Below, in pieces: positions 50,381-61,488 of a stretch of DNA of 64,000 bases. The position numbers and the translations under genes were made by a program. Numbering within the stretch: the stretch's first letter is position 1; the number at the start of each line of letters is the position of its first letter. Source of the stretch: an uncultured Alphaproteobacteria bacterium (GTDB lineage Bacteria; Pseudomonadota; Alphaproteobacteria; HIMB59; GCA-002718135); NCBI GenBank assembly GCA_902621305.1, contig CACNLM010000002.1, positions 1-64,000 of the forward strand. The letters run 5' to 3'. The notes beneath the pieces are model-generated. The model worked only from the letters and a program-made list of their open reading frames with translations, had not been told where the DNA came from and made no database searches.

Positions 50381-51549
50381 TGAATAAAATTTTATTAATA
50401 ATAACTGGTTCTATAGCCGCGTCTAGATGTAAAGAAATTATAACTTTACTTAAAAATAAAGAAGTTAATATTAGCTGCATAATAAGTAATGAAGCCAAAA
50501 AATATGTAAAAATATTAGATATAAAAAAATTACTTAAAGACAGGATATTCACTGATGAAGATGAGAAAAATAATAAGATGCTTCATATTAATTTATCAAG
50601 AGATAATGATATAATTGTTGTGTGTCCAGCTACAGCCAATTCTATAGCAAAGTTTGCTAATGGATATGGAGATAATTTAGCTTCTAATACATTGCTTGCT
50701 TCAAATAAAAAAATTTTGTTTGTCCCCGCAATGAATAGCTTTATGTGGCATAATAAAATTAATCAAAAAAATGTGAAACTATTAAAAGATAGTGGTCATG
50801 AGTTTATTGGACCAAAAGTTGGAAATCTAAAATGTGGAGAAATTGGTTTAGGTAGAATTGATAACTCAAAAAATATAGTAAATGGAATTTTAAGCAGATT
50901 AGAAAATATCAATTTATTAAAAGATAAAAAATGCCTTGTAACTGCAGGACCAACAATTGAAATGATTGATCCAGTGAGGTTTATTTCAAATAAATCTTCT
51001 GGAAAACAAGGCTATGAGATTGCTTCACAACTTGTTTTATATGGTGCGGATGTAACCTTGATTTCTGGACCAACAAAATTAGATCCACCCCCAAATTTGA
51101 AATTTATTCAAATAAAATCAGCAAAAGAAATGTATCAAAAAATTAAAAAAATTTCTAAAATTGATATAGGAATTTTTACAGCTGCAGTATCCGATTTCAA
51201 GAATAAAAATATCTATAAATCCAAAATTAAAAAAAATAAAAAATTAAATATTAGTCTTTATAAAAATATTGATATTTTAGAAAAAATTGGGAAAAGTAAA
51301 ACTCAAAGGCCTAAATTTTTAGTAGGTTTTGCAGCTGAGACTGGGAGCATTAATAATGCCAAAAAAAAATTAGTAGATAAACAATGTGATATGATGGTTT
51401 ACAATAAAATCGATAGTAAAAACAAAGTTTTTGACTCTGATTATAATCGAATATCGATAATTACAAAAAACCAGATAAAAAAGTTTAAGAAAATGACAAA
51501 GGTAAATTGTGCAAAGCAAATTATAAAACAAATCTATAATACTATATAG
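50380..51549 (+). CDS. coaBC: Bifunctional phosphopantothenoylcysteine decarboxylase / synthetase
   Basis: A 389-residue CoaBC enzyme for two steps of coenzyme A synthesis. The N-terminal FMN-dependent CoaC half has LLIITGSIAASRCKEI, a His in MLHINLSRDND, VCPATANSIAKFANG, PAMNSFMWHN and KCGEIGLGRI. The C-terminal CTP-dependent CoaB half has VTAGPTIEMIDPVRFISNKS and a Lys-rich KIKKNKKLNI at the conserved K-x-K-K site. Complete. It follows ubiE and precedes the ThiF-type gene after 4 bp. Confidence 0.96.
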   Translation: MNKILLIITGSIAASRCKEIITLLKNKEVNISCIISNEAKKYVKILDIKKLLKDRIFTDEDEKNNKMLHINLSRDNDIIVVCPATANSIAKFANGYGDNLASNTLLASNKKILFVPAMNSFMWHNKINQKNVKLLKDSGHEFIGPKVGNLKCGEIGLGRIDNSKNIVNGILSRLENINLLKDKKCLVTAGPTIEMIDPVRFISNKSSGKQGYEIASQLVLYGADVTLISGPTKLDPPPNLKFIQIKSAKEMYQKIKKISKIDIGIFTAAVSDFKNKNIYKSKIKKNKKLNISLYKNIDILEKIGKSKTQRPKFLVGFAAETGSINNAKKKLVDKQCDMMVYNKIDSKNKVFDSDYNRISIITKNQIKKFKKMTKVNCAKQIIKQIYNTI

Positions 51550-51553
51550 AGTT

Positions 51554-52306
51554 ATGAATAATTACTCTGAGGAAGAATATAAAATTTTCAGCAGGTTATT
51601 TATTTTGAAAGAATTTTCAGAAGTAAATCTAAAAAAATTATCTAATATAAAAATTGGTATTGTGGGTATGGGAGGTATAGGATGTCCATTAAGTCAATAT
51701 TTAGTGAACTCTGGAATAAAAGAATTGCTAATAGTAGATGGAGACATTGTTGAAAAAAGTAATCTTAATAGACAAATTTTGTATAATTTAAATGATATTG
51801 GAAAAAAAAAGGTTAATGTGGCAAAAGACAAACTAAAATTAATCAATACTGAATGTAAAATTAATACAATTGATGAAAATATTAATTCTTTAAATTTAAA
51901 TTATTTAGAAAAATGTTCTATAATTGTTGATGCAACTGATGATTGGTACAGTTCCAAATTATTAAATGAATATTGTCTTAAGAACTCAATCAACTTTTTA
52001 TATTCCTCTGCATTAAGACACGATTTACAAATAATTCTTTTCAATAATTCAAATAAAAATAATCATTTATGTTTAAATTGTATATTTCCTAACAAAGATG
52101 ATGTTGATCTTCCTAGGTGTAGTGTAGTTGGTATTTCAGGTATTTCTGCAGGGTTAGCCGGTTTGATTGCTGCTCAAAAAATAATTAATTTTTATTTAAA
52201 TTTAAAGGATGAAACTAATATAATGACAATTTCTGATGGAAAAAAATTAAGCATTGATAATATTGTTATTAAAAGTAAACATGATTGTTACTTAAAATCA
52301 GTTTAA
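51554..52306 (+). CDS. ThiF/MoeB/HesA-family adenylyltransferase
   Basis: A 250-residue E1-like enzyme that adenylates the C-terminus of a ubiquitin-like sulfur carrier (ThiS or MoaD type). The ATP site is IGIVGMGGIGCPLSQYLVNS, with the Asp-Arg pair in VDGDIVEKSNLNRQILYN, and DATDDWYSSKLLNEYC. One zinc CxxC is clear (CLNCIFPNKDD), but the second pair near the C-terminus is reduced to one Cys (KHDCYLKSV). Thiamine and molybdopterin roles cannot be told apart; no sulfur-carrier gene is nearby. Confidence 0.88.
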   Translation: MNNYSEEEYKIFSRLFILKEFSEVNLKKLSNIKIGIVGMGGIGCPLSQYLVNSGIKELLIVDGDIVEKSNLNRQILYNLNDIGKKKVNVAKDKLKLINTECKINTIDENINSLNLNYLEKCSIIVDATDDWYSSKLLNEYCLKNSINFLYSSALRHDLQIILFNNSNKNNHLCLNCIFPNKDDVDLPRCSVVGISGISAGLAGLIAAQKIINFYLNLKDETNIMTISDGKKLSIDNIVIKSKHDCYLKSV

Positions 52307-52345
52307 GTTAATTGATAAATACATAAAAAAAGTTTAATTAAAATT

Positions 52346-52852
52346 ATGAAACAAAATTCATTTACCTATGATCAACTAATTGATTGTGCAAAAGGTGTCC
52401 TTTTCGGAAAAGGGAATGCTCAACTTCCAATGCCTCCTATGTTAATGTTTGATAGAATTACTTCAATAAATGAGACTGGTGGAGAATTTTCTAAAGGTGA
52501 GGTTATTGCAGAGTTAGATATTAATGAAGACTTGTGGTTTTTTGAATGTCATTTTAAAGATGATCCCGTAATGCCAGGTTGTTTAGGTTTGGATGCTATG
52601 TGGCAATTACTTGGTTTTTATTTAGGATGGCTTGGCCAACCAGGAAAAGGTAGAGCTTTAGGAGTTGGTGAAGTTAAGTTTACCGGTCAGGTATTACAAA
52701 AAGTCAAAAAAGTAACTTACCATATATCTCTTAAAAGACTTATACTAAGAAAATTAATTTTAGGGGTTGGAGATGGTGTTTTAAAAGCTGACGGCGAAAC
52801 AATTTATGAAGCTAAAGATATGAAAGTCGGTTTATTTTCACCTGAGAAATAA
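52346..52852 (+). CDS. fabA: 3-hydroxydecanoyl-ACP dehydratase / isomerase
   Basis: A 168-residue hot-dog-fold enzyme that dehydrates 3-hydroxydecanoyl-ACP and isomerises the product to the cis-3 form, opening anaerobic unsaturated fatty acid synthesis. The catalytic His and Asp lie in [20 protein letters not shown]. The start [20 protein letters not shown] and the [17 protein letters not shown] segment are typical. It leads fabA-fabB-fabI, a known alphaproteobacterial cluster; the usual upstream irr regulator is absent. Confidence 0.97.
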   Translation: MKQNSFTYDQLIDCAKGVLFGKGNAQLPMPPMLMFDRITSINETGGEFSKGEVIAELDINEDLWFFECHFKDDPVMPGCLGLDAMWQLLGFYLGWLGQPGKGRALGVGEVKFTGQVLQKVKKVTYHISLKRLILRKLILGVGDGVLKADGETIYEAKDMKVGLFSPEK

Positions 52853-52855
52853 GTA

Positions 52856-54073
52856 ATGAATAGAGTAGTAGTAACAGGTTTAGGCATAGTATCATGTATT
52901 GGTAATAATCAATCGGATGTTATAGACAGTCTTAAAAATTTGAAATCTGGTATAACAAGTGCAGAAGAGTATCAGGAGTTTTCTTTTAGAAGTCTTGTAC
53001 ACGGTAAACCAAATATAGATATTAGTAAGGAAATTGATAGAAGATTACTGAGGTTTATGGGTGATGGAGCTGCCTACAACTATATTGCGATGAAAGATGC
53101 TATATCCGACTCTGGACTGGAGGATAGTGATATTTCAAATGAAATGACAGGTATAATTGTTGGTTCTGGTGGTCCATCTACACAAAATTTATTTAAGTCT
53201 TCTGAAATTGGAAAGAGTTCAGGTTCAAAAAAAATTGGACCATTTATGGTACCAAGAGCAATGTCTAGTACAAATTCTGCAACTCTTGCGACTCCTTTTA
53301 AAATTAAAGGAGTTAACTATTCAATTACTTCAGCATGTTCTACAAGTTCACATTGTATTGGTAATGCGTACGAACTAATTCAGATGGGAAAACAAAATAT
53401 TGTTTTTGCTGGAGGAGGTGAAGAGCTCCATTGGACTTTATCAATTTTATTTGATGCAATGGGAGCTTTGTCATCAAAATATAATTCTACTCCAAACAAA
53501 TCCTCAAGGGCGTATGATGCAGATAGAGATGGTTTTGTAATTGCTGGAGGAGGGGGAACTTTAGTACTTGAAGAATTAGGGCACGCAAAAGCTAGAGGTG
53601 CTAAAATATATGGTGAAATAACAGGATATGGAGCAACCTCAGATGGATACGATATGGTACAACCTTCTGGAGAAGGTGCAGAAAGATGTATGAAGCAAGC
53701 ACTAAAAGATATTAATGGTAAAATTGATTATATAAATACACATGGAACAAGTACTCCAATAGGAGATGTAAAAGAATTGGAAGCAATCAAAAATGTTTTT
53801 GGCTCCAATATTCCTAAAATGAGTTCAACAAAATCTTTGACTGGTCATTCTTTAGGAGCAACTGGTGTGCATGAAGCAATTTATAGTTTATTGATGATGA
53901 AAAATAATTTTATTAGTGGTTCTGCTAATATTGAAAATCTCGATGATAATGCAAAAGATTGTAATATTCTTATAAAAACAGAAAATAACGTTGAAATTGA
54001 GCATGTTATGTCGAATAGTTTTGGTTTTGGTGGTACAAATGCAACATTAGTATTTTCAAAATATCATGCTTAG
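52856..54073 (+). CDS. fabB: 3-oxoacyl-ACP synthase I (KAS I)
   Basis: A 405-residue condensing enzyme that elongates unsaturated acyl-ACPs made by FabA. The Cys-His-His triad is visible: [15 protein letters not shown] (Cys near 163), [11 protein letters not shown], and [14 protein letters not shown]. The end is [15 protein letters not shown]. Pairing with fabA supports FabB over FabF. Starts 3 bp after fabA and overlaps fabI by 8 bp. Confidence 0.97.
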   Translation: MNRVVVTGLGIVSCIGNNQSDVIDSLKNLKSGITSAEEYQEFSFRSLVHGKPNIDISKEIDRRLLRFMGDGAAYNYIAMKDAISDSGLEDSDISNEMTGIIVGSGGPSTQNLFKSSEIGKSSGSKKIGPFMVPRAMSSTNSATLATPFKIKGVNYSITSACSTSSHCIGNAYELIQMGKQNIVFAGGGEELHWTLSILFDAMGALSSKYNSTPNKSSRAYDADRDGFVIAGGGGTLVLEELGHAKARGAKIYGEITGYGATSDGYDMVQPSGEGAERCMKQALKDINGKIDYINTHGTSTPIGDVKELEAIKNVFGSNIPKMSSTKSLTGHSLGATGVHEAIYSLLMMKNNFISGSANIENLDDNAKDCNILIKTENNVEIEHVMSNSFGFGGTNATLVFSKYHA

Positions 54074-54839
54074 AAATAAAAAAGGGTTAGTATTTGGAAT
54101 TGCAAATAACCATTCAATTGCATGGGGTATAGCAAAACAACTAGCAGAAAATGGTGCTGAAATAGCTATTGGTTATCAAAATGAAATGTTATTGAAGAGG
54201 GTGAAACCACTTTCTGAAGAAATTAATTCAAAAATATTAATAGAATGTGATTTTAATAATAATGACTCAATAAATAAATCTGTAGAAATCATTAAAAGAG
54301 AATGGGGCACACTGGATTTTATAATTCATGCTGTTGCATTTGCAGATAAGTCAGAGTTAAATGGTAGATATGTAGATACTACAAAGGATAATTTTATTAA
54401 TTGTTTGGAAATATCATGTTTTTCTTTAACTAGTCTTGCAAGAAATTTTGAACCTGTAATAAATGATGGGGGTAGTATTCTCACTCTTACTTTTTATGGG
54501 TCAAATAAAGTAATACCAAATTACAATTTAATGGGAGTTGCAAAAGCCGCTTTAGAAACAAGTGTAAAATACTTGAGTGTGGATTTAGGCATAAAAAATA
54601 TTCGTGTTAATGCAATATCAGCAGGACCTATGAGAACAATTGCTGGTGCAGCAATAAATAATGCTAGAGAGGTGTTTAAATTTACAGAAGAACATTCAGC
54701 ATTGAAACGAAATGCAAAACTAGATGAAATTGGAAAATCTGCTTTATACTTTGTTAGTGATTTATCTTCTGCAGTTACTGGTGAAGTACATTATGTTGAC
54801 TGTGGTTACAATATTATTGGAATGCCCAATAAATTCTAA
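54066..54839 (+). CDS. fabI: Enoyl-ACP reductase (NADH)
   Basis: A 257-residue short-chain reductase that completes the fatty acid elongation cycle. The NAD site is [20 protein letters not shown], characteristic of FabI. The active site is [19 protein letters not shown] (Tyr and Lys of the YxxxxxK type), followed by [18 protein letters not shown]. Complete. It overlaps fabB upstream, and its stop overlaps the convergent glycerophosphodiesterase gene by four bases. Confidence 0.97.
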   Translation: MLRNKKGLVFGIANNHSIAWGIAKQLAENGAEIAIGYQNEMLLKRVKPLSEEINSKILIECDFNNNDSINKSVEIIKREWGTLDFIIHAVAFADKSELNGRYVDTTKDNFINCLEISCFSLTSLARNFEPVINDGGSILTLTFYGSNKVIPNYNLMGVAKAALETSVKYLSVDLGIKNIRVNAISAGPMRTIAGAAINNAREVFKFTEEHSALKRNAKLDEIGKSALYFVSDLSSAVTGEVHYVDCGYNIIGMPNKF

Positions 54840-55591
54840 AATTTTCCCAATAAATCTAAAGGATTATCAACAAAAATACTATCGACACCTATGGAGAAAA
54901 TATCTTTAGCTCTAGATAAATTTATATTTTTATCTGAATAAACAGTTATTGCCATATTGAATTGTTTAATTTTTTTTATAATATCAGCCGTAACAAGATC
55001 TATATTTAATCCACAAATTTTTAAATCATGATTAATTGATATGCTAATCAAATCATCAATATTATATTCTTTAAAATCATCTAATAAAAAACTACGTATA
55101 GATTGGGGGTAAAGTTTTGAAATTTCTAAAATAGAAATCATATCAAATGAGGAGAAAAAAATATCTATTTGATTAAAATTTTTTGTAATTTTATATATTT
55201 GATAAACATTTTCTTTTTCAAAATTTTTATTTGGTTTTAATTCGATATTTAAATTACCATCATTATTAGTACATAAACTAAGAATATCTTCTAACTTTGG
55301 AACAAAAATATTTGTATTTTCTTTATAAAAAAATTTTCCCGCATCAAGTTTTTTTATATTCTCATAATCATAATCAATTGCAAGCCCACTTCCATTTGTA
55401 GTTCTATCAAGTGTGTCATCATGTAATAAAATTGGAACTCTGTCTTTAGAAATCTTGACGTCTATCTCTACAAAATTTAAGCCTATTTCGAATGCCTTGG
55501 AAATAGATACTAAAGTGTTTTCTGGACACAGATCTTTTACACCTCTGTGCCCAATTAATTTAGGTAATTTAAGCGTTTTCTTCTGCGTCAA
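54836..55591 (-). CDS. ugpQ: Glycerophosphodiester phosphodiesterase, cytoplasmic type
   Basis: A 251-residue TIM-barrel enzyme that cuts glycerophosphodiesters to glycerol-3-phosphate. The HRG/HDD catalytic set is intact: [36 protein letters not shown] and LDRTTNGSG. There is no signal peptide, so it acts in the cytoplasm on lipid-derived substrate. The start overlaps the pnp 3' end by 23 bp. It probably shares the long minus-strand transcript with pnp. Confidence 0.92.
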   Translation of the reverse strand: MTQKKTLKLPKLIGHRGVKDLCPENTLVSISKAFEIGLNFVEIDVKISKDRVPILLHDDTLDRTTNGSGLAIDYDYENIKKLDAGKFFYKENTNIFVPKLEDILSLCTNNDGNLNIELKPNKNFEKENVYQIYKITKNFNQIDIFFSSFDMISILEISKLYPQSIRSFLLDDFKEYNIDDLISISINHDLKICGLNIDLVTADIIKKIKQFNMAITVYSDKNINLSRAKDIFSIGVDSIFVDNPLDLLGKF

Positions 55592-57662
55592 CTGCTTTCA
55601 TAGAAAGTTTTATTTTTCCTCTCGAATCGATATCCAGTACTTTTACTTTAACAATATCTCCTTCACTAATAACATCTTCAACTTTCTCTACTCTTTCATT
55701 TTTTAATTGACTAATATGAACTAGCCCATCTGTAGATCCCATGAAATTAACAAAAGCACCAAAGTCCATTATCTTTATAACTTTACCATCATAAATTTTA
55801 CCAATCTCTGGTTCTTCGACAATACCTTTGATCCATTCTAACGCATCATTTCCAGATTTTTGATCTACAGCTGCAATACTCACCAGACCTTCATCATTAA
55901 TTTCAATTTTAGCTCCAGTTGTTTCAGATATTTCTCTAATAACTGCTCCTCCTTTACCAATAACTTCTCTAATTTTATCTTTATTTATTTGAAGATTAGT
56001 TATTGTTGGTGCGTATTGGGAAATTGATTGGTTAGGTTTATCAATTGCTTTAGCCATTTCACCTAGTATATGGAATCTTCCATCCTTTGCTTGTGCTAAT
56101 GCTTCTTCCATAATTTCAGCTGTAATACTGGTTATTTTAATGTCCATTTGTAATGAAGTTATTCCCTCAGAAGTTCCAGCAACTTTAAAATCCATATCAC
56201 CTAAGTGATCTTCATCACCTAAAATGTCTGATAATATTACATATTTATCATTCTCTTTAATTAAACCCATTGCAATACCTGCCACTGGTCTCTCTAAAGG
56301 TACTCCTGCGTCCATTAAAGACATAGAGGTACCACAAACAGTTGCCATTGAGCTAGAACCATTAGATTCTGTAATCTCAGATACAACTCTGTAAGTATAA
56401 GGAAATTTTTCTTTAGAAGGTAACATTGGGTGAATCGCCCTCCATGCTAATTTTCCATGTCCAATTTCTCTTCTACTAGTTGATCCGATTCTACCTACCT
56501 CACCAACAGAGTAAGGTGGAAAATTGTAATGTAACATAAAATTCTCTGTGTATTCACCATCAATTGCATCAATTCTTTGCTCATCTTGTCCAGTTCCTAA
56601 AGTTGAAACTACAAGAGCTTGTGTTTCTCCTCTTGTAAATAATGCAGAACCGTGAGTTCTTTCTAAAACTCCAGTTTCGCACACAATTGGACGAACTGTT
56701 TTCGTATCCCTTCCGTCAATTCTATTACCAGTATTAATTAATTCTCCTCTAACTATATCTTTTTCAACATTTTTTATTGCATCTGAAACTAATACTGGTG
56801 AAAGTGTTTCACTTATAAATTTTTCAGAAATTTCGTTTCTTAATGAAGATAATTTTTCTGATCTCTTTTGTTTTTCAGTTATTTTATATGCATCTAAAAA
56901 CTCTTTGCCAAAGTCTTTGTCAATTTTAAATGGTAGACTTTTAATTTCTTCATCTTTTTCTTTAAGATCCCAAGGTTCTTTCGCAGCTTTTTTAGCTAAG
57001 GAGATTATTGCTTCAATCACTGTTTTATAACTTTCTTGACCAAGAACTACTGCATCTAGCATTTGTTTCTCTGAAAGCTCGTGAGCTTCAGACTCGATCA
57101 TTAGTACACCTTCCTTAGTCCCTGCCAATACTAGTTCTAGTTTAGAATTTGATAATTGACTCTTACTTGGGTTAACAACAAATTCATCATCTATAAAACC
57201 GATCTTAATTGCTCCAAGAGGGCCTAAAAATGGCAAGCCAGATAGAGTTAATGCTGCACTTGCTGCTATCATCGCTACAACATCTGAGTCATTTTCCTGA
57301 TCATGTGACATTACAGTACAAGTAACTTGGGTCTCATTTTTAAAATCTTTATGAAATAGAGGTCTAACTGGCCTATCAATTAATCGAGAAACTAATGTTT
57401 CTTTTTCAGTTGGTCTAGCCTCTCTTTTAAAAAAACCACCAGGTATTTTTCCTACAGAATAATATTTTTCTTGGTAATTAACTGTTAAGGGGAAAAAATC
57501 CATATCTGGATTTGCTTCTTTTGCAGCTACTACATTACACATAACTGTCGTACCGCCATAAGTAGCTATAACTGTAGAGTCAGCTTGTCTTGCTATTTTT
57601 CCTGTTTCTAATTTAAGTTTTCTTCCTGCCCATTCAATTTCTATATTTTTCACGTCAAACAT
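55569..57662 (-). CDS. pnp: Polynucleotide phosphorylase
   Basis: A 697-residue phosphorolytic 3'-5' exoribonuclease and degradosome component. Two RNase PH domains carry [20 protein letters not shown] and [20 protein letters not shown]; then a KH domain ([20 protein letters not shown]) and an S1 domain ([20 protein letters not shown]). A good ribosome site (AGAGGA) lies ahead. It follows rpsO by 22 bp in the conserved rpsO-pnp order. No RNase III processing hairpin is evident in the short gap. Confidence 0.98.
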   Translation of the reverse strand: MFDVKNIEIEWAGRKLKLETGKIARQADSTVIATYGGTTVMCNVVAAKEANPDMDFFPLTVNYQEKYYSVGKIPGGFFKREARPTEKETLVSRLIDRPVRPLFHKDFKNETQVTCTVMSHDQENDSDVVAMIAASAALTLSGLPFLGPLGAIKIGFIDDEFVVNPSKSQLSNSKLELVLAGTKEGVLMIESEAHELSEKQMLDAVVLGQESYKTVIEAIISLAKKAAKEPWDLKEKDEEIKSLPFKIDKDFGKEFLDAYKITEKQKRSEKLSSLRNEISEKFISETLSPVLVSDAIKNVEKDIVRGELINTGNRIDGRDTKTVRPIVCETGVLERTHGSALFTRGETQALVVSTLGTGQDEQRIDAIDGEYTENFMLHYNFPPYSVGEVGRIGSTSRREIGHGKLAWRAIHPMLPSKEKFPYTYRVVSEITESNGSSSMATVCGTSMSLMDAGVPLERPVAGIAMGLIKENDKYVILSDILGDEDHLGDMDFKVAGTSEGITSLQMDIKITSITAEIMEEALAQAKDGRFHILGEMAKAIDKPNQSISQYAPTITNLQINKDKIREVIGKGGAVIREISETTGAKIEINDEGLVSIAAVDQKSGNDALEWIKGIVEEPEIGKIYDGKVIKIMDFGAFVNFMGSTDGLVHISQLKNERVEKVEDVISEGDIVKVKVLDIDSRGKIKLSMKAVDAEENA

Positions 57663-57684
57663 AATTTTTATTTATCCTCTTTTT

Positions 57685-57954
57685 TTAACCTCTAATATTT
57701 AATTTTTTTATTAAATCTGAATATTCAGATTTATTTTTTTTAGATAAGTAGTTTAGTAATTTTTTTCTTTTATTAACTAAGGATACTAATCCTCTTTTTG
57801 AATGATTATCTTTATTATGAGTCTTAAAATGTTCAGTTAAATTTTTTATTCTTTCTGTTAAAACTGCTATCTGAACACTTGCTGATCCAGTATCTTTTTC
57901 ATTTTTAGAAAATTCATTGATAAGATTTTTTTTATTTTCTTTAGTTATCGACAT
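57685..57954 (-). CDS. rpsO: 30S ribosomal protein S15
   Basis: An 89-residue 16S rRNA-binding protein needed early in 30S assembly. Landmarks are [40 protein letters not shown] and [20 protein letters not shown], all conserved in S15. The ATG follows a good Shine-Dalgarno (AGGAGA) and lies 8 bp after truB. Gene length is normal. Confidence 0.98.
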   Translation of the reverse strand: MSITKENKKNLINEFSKNEKDTGSASVQIAVLTERIKNLTEHFKTHNKDNHSKRGLVSLVNKRKKLLNYLSKKNKSEYSDLIKKLNIRG

Positions 57955-57962
57955 CAGTTCTC

Positions 57963-58868
57963 CTATATTAATATTTTATTTGGTTTAAACAAATTACCAT
58001 CTAATTTGCCTATTGAGACAATGTCCCCATTCTTAAACAAAAAAATATTTTTTTTATCTAAGTTCATTGACGAAAAATTTATAATTTGTTTTTCATCAAT
58101 TTTAATAGATCTCCCGAAAGATAAGTTTTCAATATCTAATTTTTCTTCAATTTCATAAGCCAAGATGTCGTCCAGCATAGAAATTGTAGTAGAGATACAA
58201 TTAATTTCTCCGTGCATTTGTCCTATTTTTAGTAGATCGTCCAGTAAAATCGAGTTTTTTTCAATGAATTTTCCTACTTTTGATCTTTTCAATGAAGAAA
58301 TGTGGCCATATGTTTTAAGATCTATAGCTAAATCACGAGCTAGACTTCTGACATAAAAGCCCTGCCCGCATAAAATTTTAAATGATGTTTTTTTTATACT
58401 ATGGTCAGTAATATACAAATCTTGGATAAAAACTTTTTTTGGTTGAATCGTAAATTCTTTATGTTCTCTAAATAATTTGTAAGCTCTTTTACCATTAATT
58501 TTAACTGCCGAAACTTTTGGAGGTATCTGATTTATATAACCAATATAATTAATAATTTTTTTTTCTATTTCTTTTCTTTTGGGAATGTAATTAGATTCAA
58601 ATAAAATTTTACCATCAGCATCATCTGTTGTTGTTTGAGTTCCCCAAGTTACTGTAAATTCATATTCTTTATTTATTTTACTAATATATGGAATTAGTTT
58701 TGTTGCTTTTCCTATAGCAATTGGTAACACACCTTCTGCCATAGGGTCTAAAGTTCCCGCGTGACCAATTTTATTAATTGAAAATTTTTTTTTAATAATA
58801 TTAATGGCTTTAAAAGATGTAATATTTTTGGGTTTATATAAATTTATCCAACCTTGTTTTGAAATCAT
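57963..58868 (-). CDS. truB: tRNA pseudouridine-55 synthase
   Basis: A 301-residue enzyme making pseudouridine 55 in tRNA. The catalytic Asp is in [20 protein letters not shown], near residue 40. Further motifs are [33 protein letters not shown] and [12 protein letters not shown]. Complete, with the usual C-terminal tail. It follows rbfA with a four-base overlap. Confidence 0.96.
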   Translation of the reverse strand: MISKQGWINLYKPKNITSFKAINIIKKKFSINKIGHAGTLDPMAEGVLPIAIGKATKLIPYISKINKEYEFTVTWGTQTTTDDADGKILFESNYIPKRKEIEKKIINYIGYINQIPPKVSAVKINGKRAYKLFREHKEFTIQPKKVFIQDLYITDHSIKKTSFKILCGQGFYVRSLARDLAIDLKTYGHISSLKRSKVGKFIEKNSILLDDLLKIGQMHGEINCISTTISMLDDILAYEIEEKLDIENLSFGRSIKIDEKQIINFSSMNLDKKNIFLFKNGDIVSIGKLDGNLFKPNKILI

Positions 58869-59233
58869 TTCTTAATATCTCTAAGGACATTTTTGTTTAA
58901 TAATAGATTTTCAATTTTTTCTGCCTCATCAAAAGTGTCATCTAAATAAAAAGAGAGTCTTGGAGTGAATTTTGAATTAATTTTTGCTTTTGCAAGAAAC
59001 TTCTGAAAAATATATTTCCTATCTTGCAAAATATCTAAAATTTCTGATTTGTCTTTACCACCAAGAGGCATAAAATATACGTTTGCAATTTTTAAATCCT
59101 TAGACATTCTAACTAACGATATAGTAATAGATGCAGAATTAATATTTTCGTCAAAAAAATCTTCTTTTAGCAAACAATCACTTAATAATGATCTTATCAA
59201 CTCACCAAATCTAATTTGCCTCTGCGTATCCAT
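58865..59233 (-). CDS. rbfA: Ribosome-binding factor A
   Basis: A 122-residue KH-fold protein that aids late 30S maturation. It begins RQIRFGELIRSLLSDCL, then has the beta core ASITISLVRMSKDLKIANVY and a C-terminal helix region with LSFYLDDTFDEAEKIENLL, the typical RbfA end. Sequence conservation in this family is low, but the neighbours infB and truB make the call secure. Confidence 0.94.
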   Translation of the reverse strand: MDTQRQIRFGELIRSLLSDCLLKEDFFDENINSASITISLVRMSKDLKIANVYFMPLGGKDKSEILDILQDRKYIFQKFLAKAKINSKFTPRLSFYLDDTFDEAEKIENLLLNKNVLRDIKK

Positions 59234-59245
59234 TGTAAAAAAACA

Positions 59246-61486
59246 TTATAACTTTCTACTTGTAGTAACTTCTTCAAATGTTTCAATAATATCACCTACT
59301 TTTATGTCACTGTAATTATCTAGCATTACACCACATTCAAAACCTGACTTAACCTCAGATACTTCTTCCTTAAATCTTTTTAGACTACTAATTTGTCCTT
59401 TATGAATTACAATATTATCTCTTAAAATTCTAATCTGTGATTTTCTAGAAATAAAACCATCTTTAACCATGCAGCCTGCAATATTTCCAACTTTTGAAAT
59501 ATTGAAAACTTCTCTAATCTCAACATTCCCTGTAATGTTTTCAGAAATATCAGGTTTTAATAGACCAGTTAAAAGATTTTTAACATCATCAATGAGTTCG
59601 TAAATAATTGAATAATATTTAATATCTACACCATCTCTTTTTGCTATGTCTCTTGCATGAGGTAATGCTCTAACGTTGAAACCAACTATAAAGCCTTTTC
59701 CAGAACCAGCTAAAGTAACATCACTTTCAGTAATTGCACCTACACCTTTATAAATAACATTTACTTTTACTTCATCAGTTGAGAGTTTGGTTATTGAATT
59801 TTCAATTGCCTCAGCCGAGCCTTGTACATCAGTTTTAATTACGACTGGAAGACTTGTTGCTTCTCCTTTATTAATTTGAGCAAACATTTCTTCAACATTA
59901 GATTTTACAACTGTGTTTTTTTGAATTTGTAGTTTACTTGATCTAAATTCTGCAATTTTACGAGCTATACCCTCATTTTCAACAACAATAAAATCATCAC
60001 CGGCTAATGGATTAGAATCAAAGCCTAGAACTTCGACTGGTACTGATGGTTCAGCTTGTTTTATATTTTTACCTTTGTCATCAATTAAAGCTTTAACTTT
60101 TCCCCATTCAGAGCCTGACACAAAAATATCACTTACTTTTAATGTTCCTTTTTGCACAAGTACTGTTGCAACTGATCCTCTGCCTTTTTCAAGTTTTGAT
60201 TCAATTACTGATCCTCGAGCCTTCCTTTCTGGATTAGCTTTGAGATTTAGAAGGTCTGCTTGTAAATGTATTGCTTCTTCTAATTTATCTAAATTTGTTC
60301 CTTTAATCGCTGATACTTCTATATCTAATACTTCTCCACTTAATTTTTCAACAATCACTTCATGACTAAGCAATTCATTTCTAACTTTATCAGGATCAGC
60401 ACCTGGAAGATCAATTTTGTTTATTGCAACTATTATTGGCACTTCTGCAGATTTGGCGTGAGCAATCGACTCAATGGTCTGAGGTTTAATTCCATCATCT
60501 GCAGCTACAACAAGTATTATTATATCAGTAGTTTTTGAACCTCTTGATCTCATATTTGAAAAAGCAGCATGACCTGGTGTATCAATAAATGTAATTTTTT
60601 TATTATTATTATTTATTTGATAAGCACCAATATGCTGTGTAATACCTCCTGCCTCACCAGAAACTACGTTACTTTTTCTAAACGCATCAAGTAAGGAAGT
60701 TTTTCCATGATCAACATGTCCCATTATTGTTACTACTGGAGCTCTTTTAATCAGACTATCTTCATGATCTTCAAAATCTTTAATATCATTTAAAACATCT
60801 TCATCTTTAACTACAGTTACTCTATGACCTAATTCTTCTGCAACTAGTTGAGCCGTATCAGACTCTAAAGATTGAGTAGCATTTGCCATCACACCCATTT
60901 TCATTAGAACCTTAACTACGTCGGCAGTTTTTTCTGCCATTCTGTTTGCTAAATCTTGGACGGTAATAAAATCAGGAATAGAAATTTCTCTAGAAATTTT
61001 ACTCTCATCTTCATCACTTGCTGATTTTAATCTTTCTTTTTCTCTAGCTCTTTTTATTTTTGCTAGACTTGGAAATTTATCAAATTCTTGCTCTTCTTGT
61101 TCTAATATTTTTTTTGCATCTAATTTGCTAAAATCATCTTCAAGCGGTCTGAGTGTTGATTTTTTTTGTTGAGTTTTTTTATCTACATTTTTTTTATTTT
61201 TATTTTCAAAATTTCTATTTTTATTTAGGGTAGTAAAATTTGGTTGTGGTGAAGAATTAATTCCTGGTCTAGGAGTTCTTAAGCTGGATGATCCTCTAAA
61301 ATTCGATTGGGTGGTAGATGAGCTTTTCTGCTGATTATTTTTATTTTTAAAAACAATTTGAATTGTTTTTTTGTTCCCACTATTTCTAGCTTTATCACCT
61401 GCTGGACCAAGATTTTTTCTTATTTGTAATCTACCTGATGAGGATAGTTTGAGTGGCTTTTTTTTATTACCTTTATCTTTATCCAA
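59246..61486 (-). CDS. infB: Translation initiation factor IF-2
   Basis: A 746-residue GTPase that brings initiator tRNA to the ribosome. The N-terminal 150 residues are a basic, Asn/Ser/Lys-rich linker; the IF2_N element (FITVQDLANRMAEKTADVVK) follows. The G domain shows IMGHVDHGKTSLLDAF, DTPGHAAFSNMR and NKIDLPGADP. The C-terminal domains include TDVQGSAEAIENSI and FECGVMLDNYSDIKVGD. The N-terminus is shorter than in larger proteobacteria. It starts 2 bp after nusA; the small ylxR gene usual between the two is missing. Confidence 0.98.
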   Translation of the reverse strand: MDKDKGNKKKPLKLSSSGRLQIRKNLGPAGDKARNSGNKKTIQIVFKNKNNQQKSSSTTQSNFRGSSSLRTPRPGINSSPQPNFTTLNKNRNFENKNKKNVDKKTQQKKSTLRPLEDDFSKLDAKKILEQEEQEFDKFPSLAKIKRAREKERLKSASDEDESKISREISIPDFITVQDLANRMAEKTADVVKVLMKMGVMANATQSLESDTAQLVAEELGHRVTVVKDEDVLNDIKDFEDHEDSLIKRAPVVTIMGHVDHGKTSLLDAFRKSNVVSGEAGGITQHIGAYQINNNNKKITFIDTPGHAAFSNMRSRGSKTTDIIILVVAADDGIKPQTIESIAHAKSAEVPIIVAINKIDLPGADPDKVRNELLSHEVIVEKLSGEVLDIEVSAIKGTNLDKLEEAIHLQADLLNLKANPERKARGSVIESKLEKGRGSVATVLVQKGTLKVSDIFVSGSEWGKVKALIDDKGKNIKQAEPSVPVEVLGFDSNPLAGDDFIVVENEGIARKIAEFRSSKLQIQKNTVVKSNVEEMFAQINKGEATSLPVVIKTDVQGSAEAIENSITKLSTDEVKVNVIYKGVGAITESDVTLAGSGKGFIVGFNVRALPHARDIAKRDGVDIKYYSIIYELIDDVKNLLTGLLKPDISENITGNVEIREVFNISKVGNIAGCMVKDGFISRKSQIRILRDNIVIHKGQISSLKRFKEEVSEVKSGFECGVMLDNYSDIKVGDIIETFEEVTTSRKL

Positions 61487-61488
61487 TT

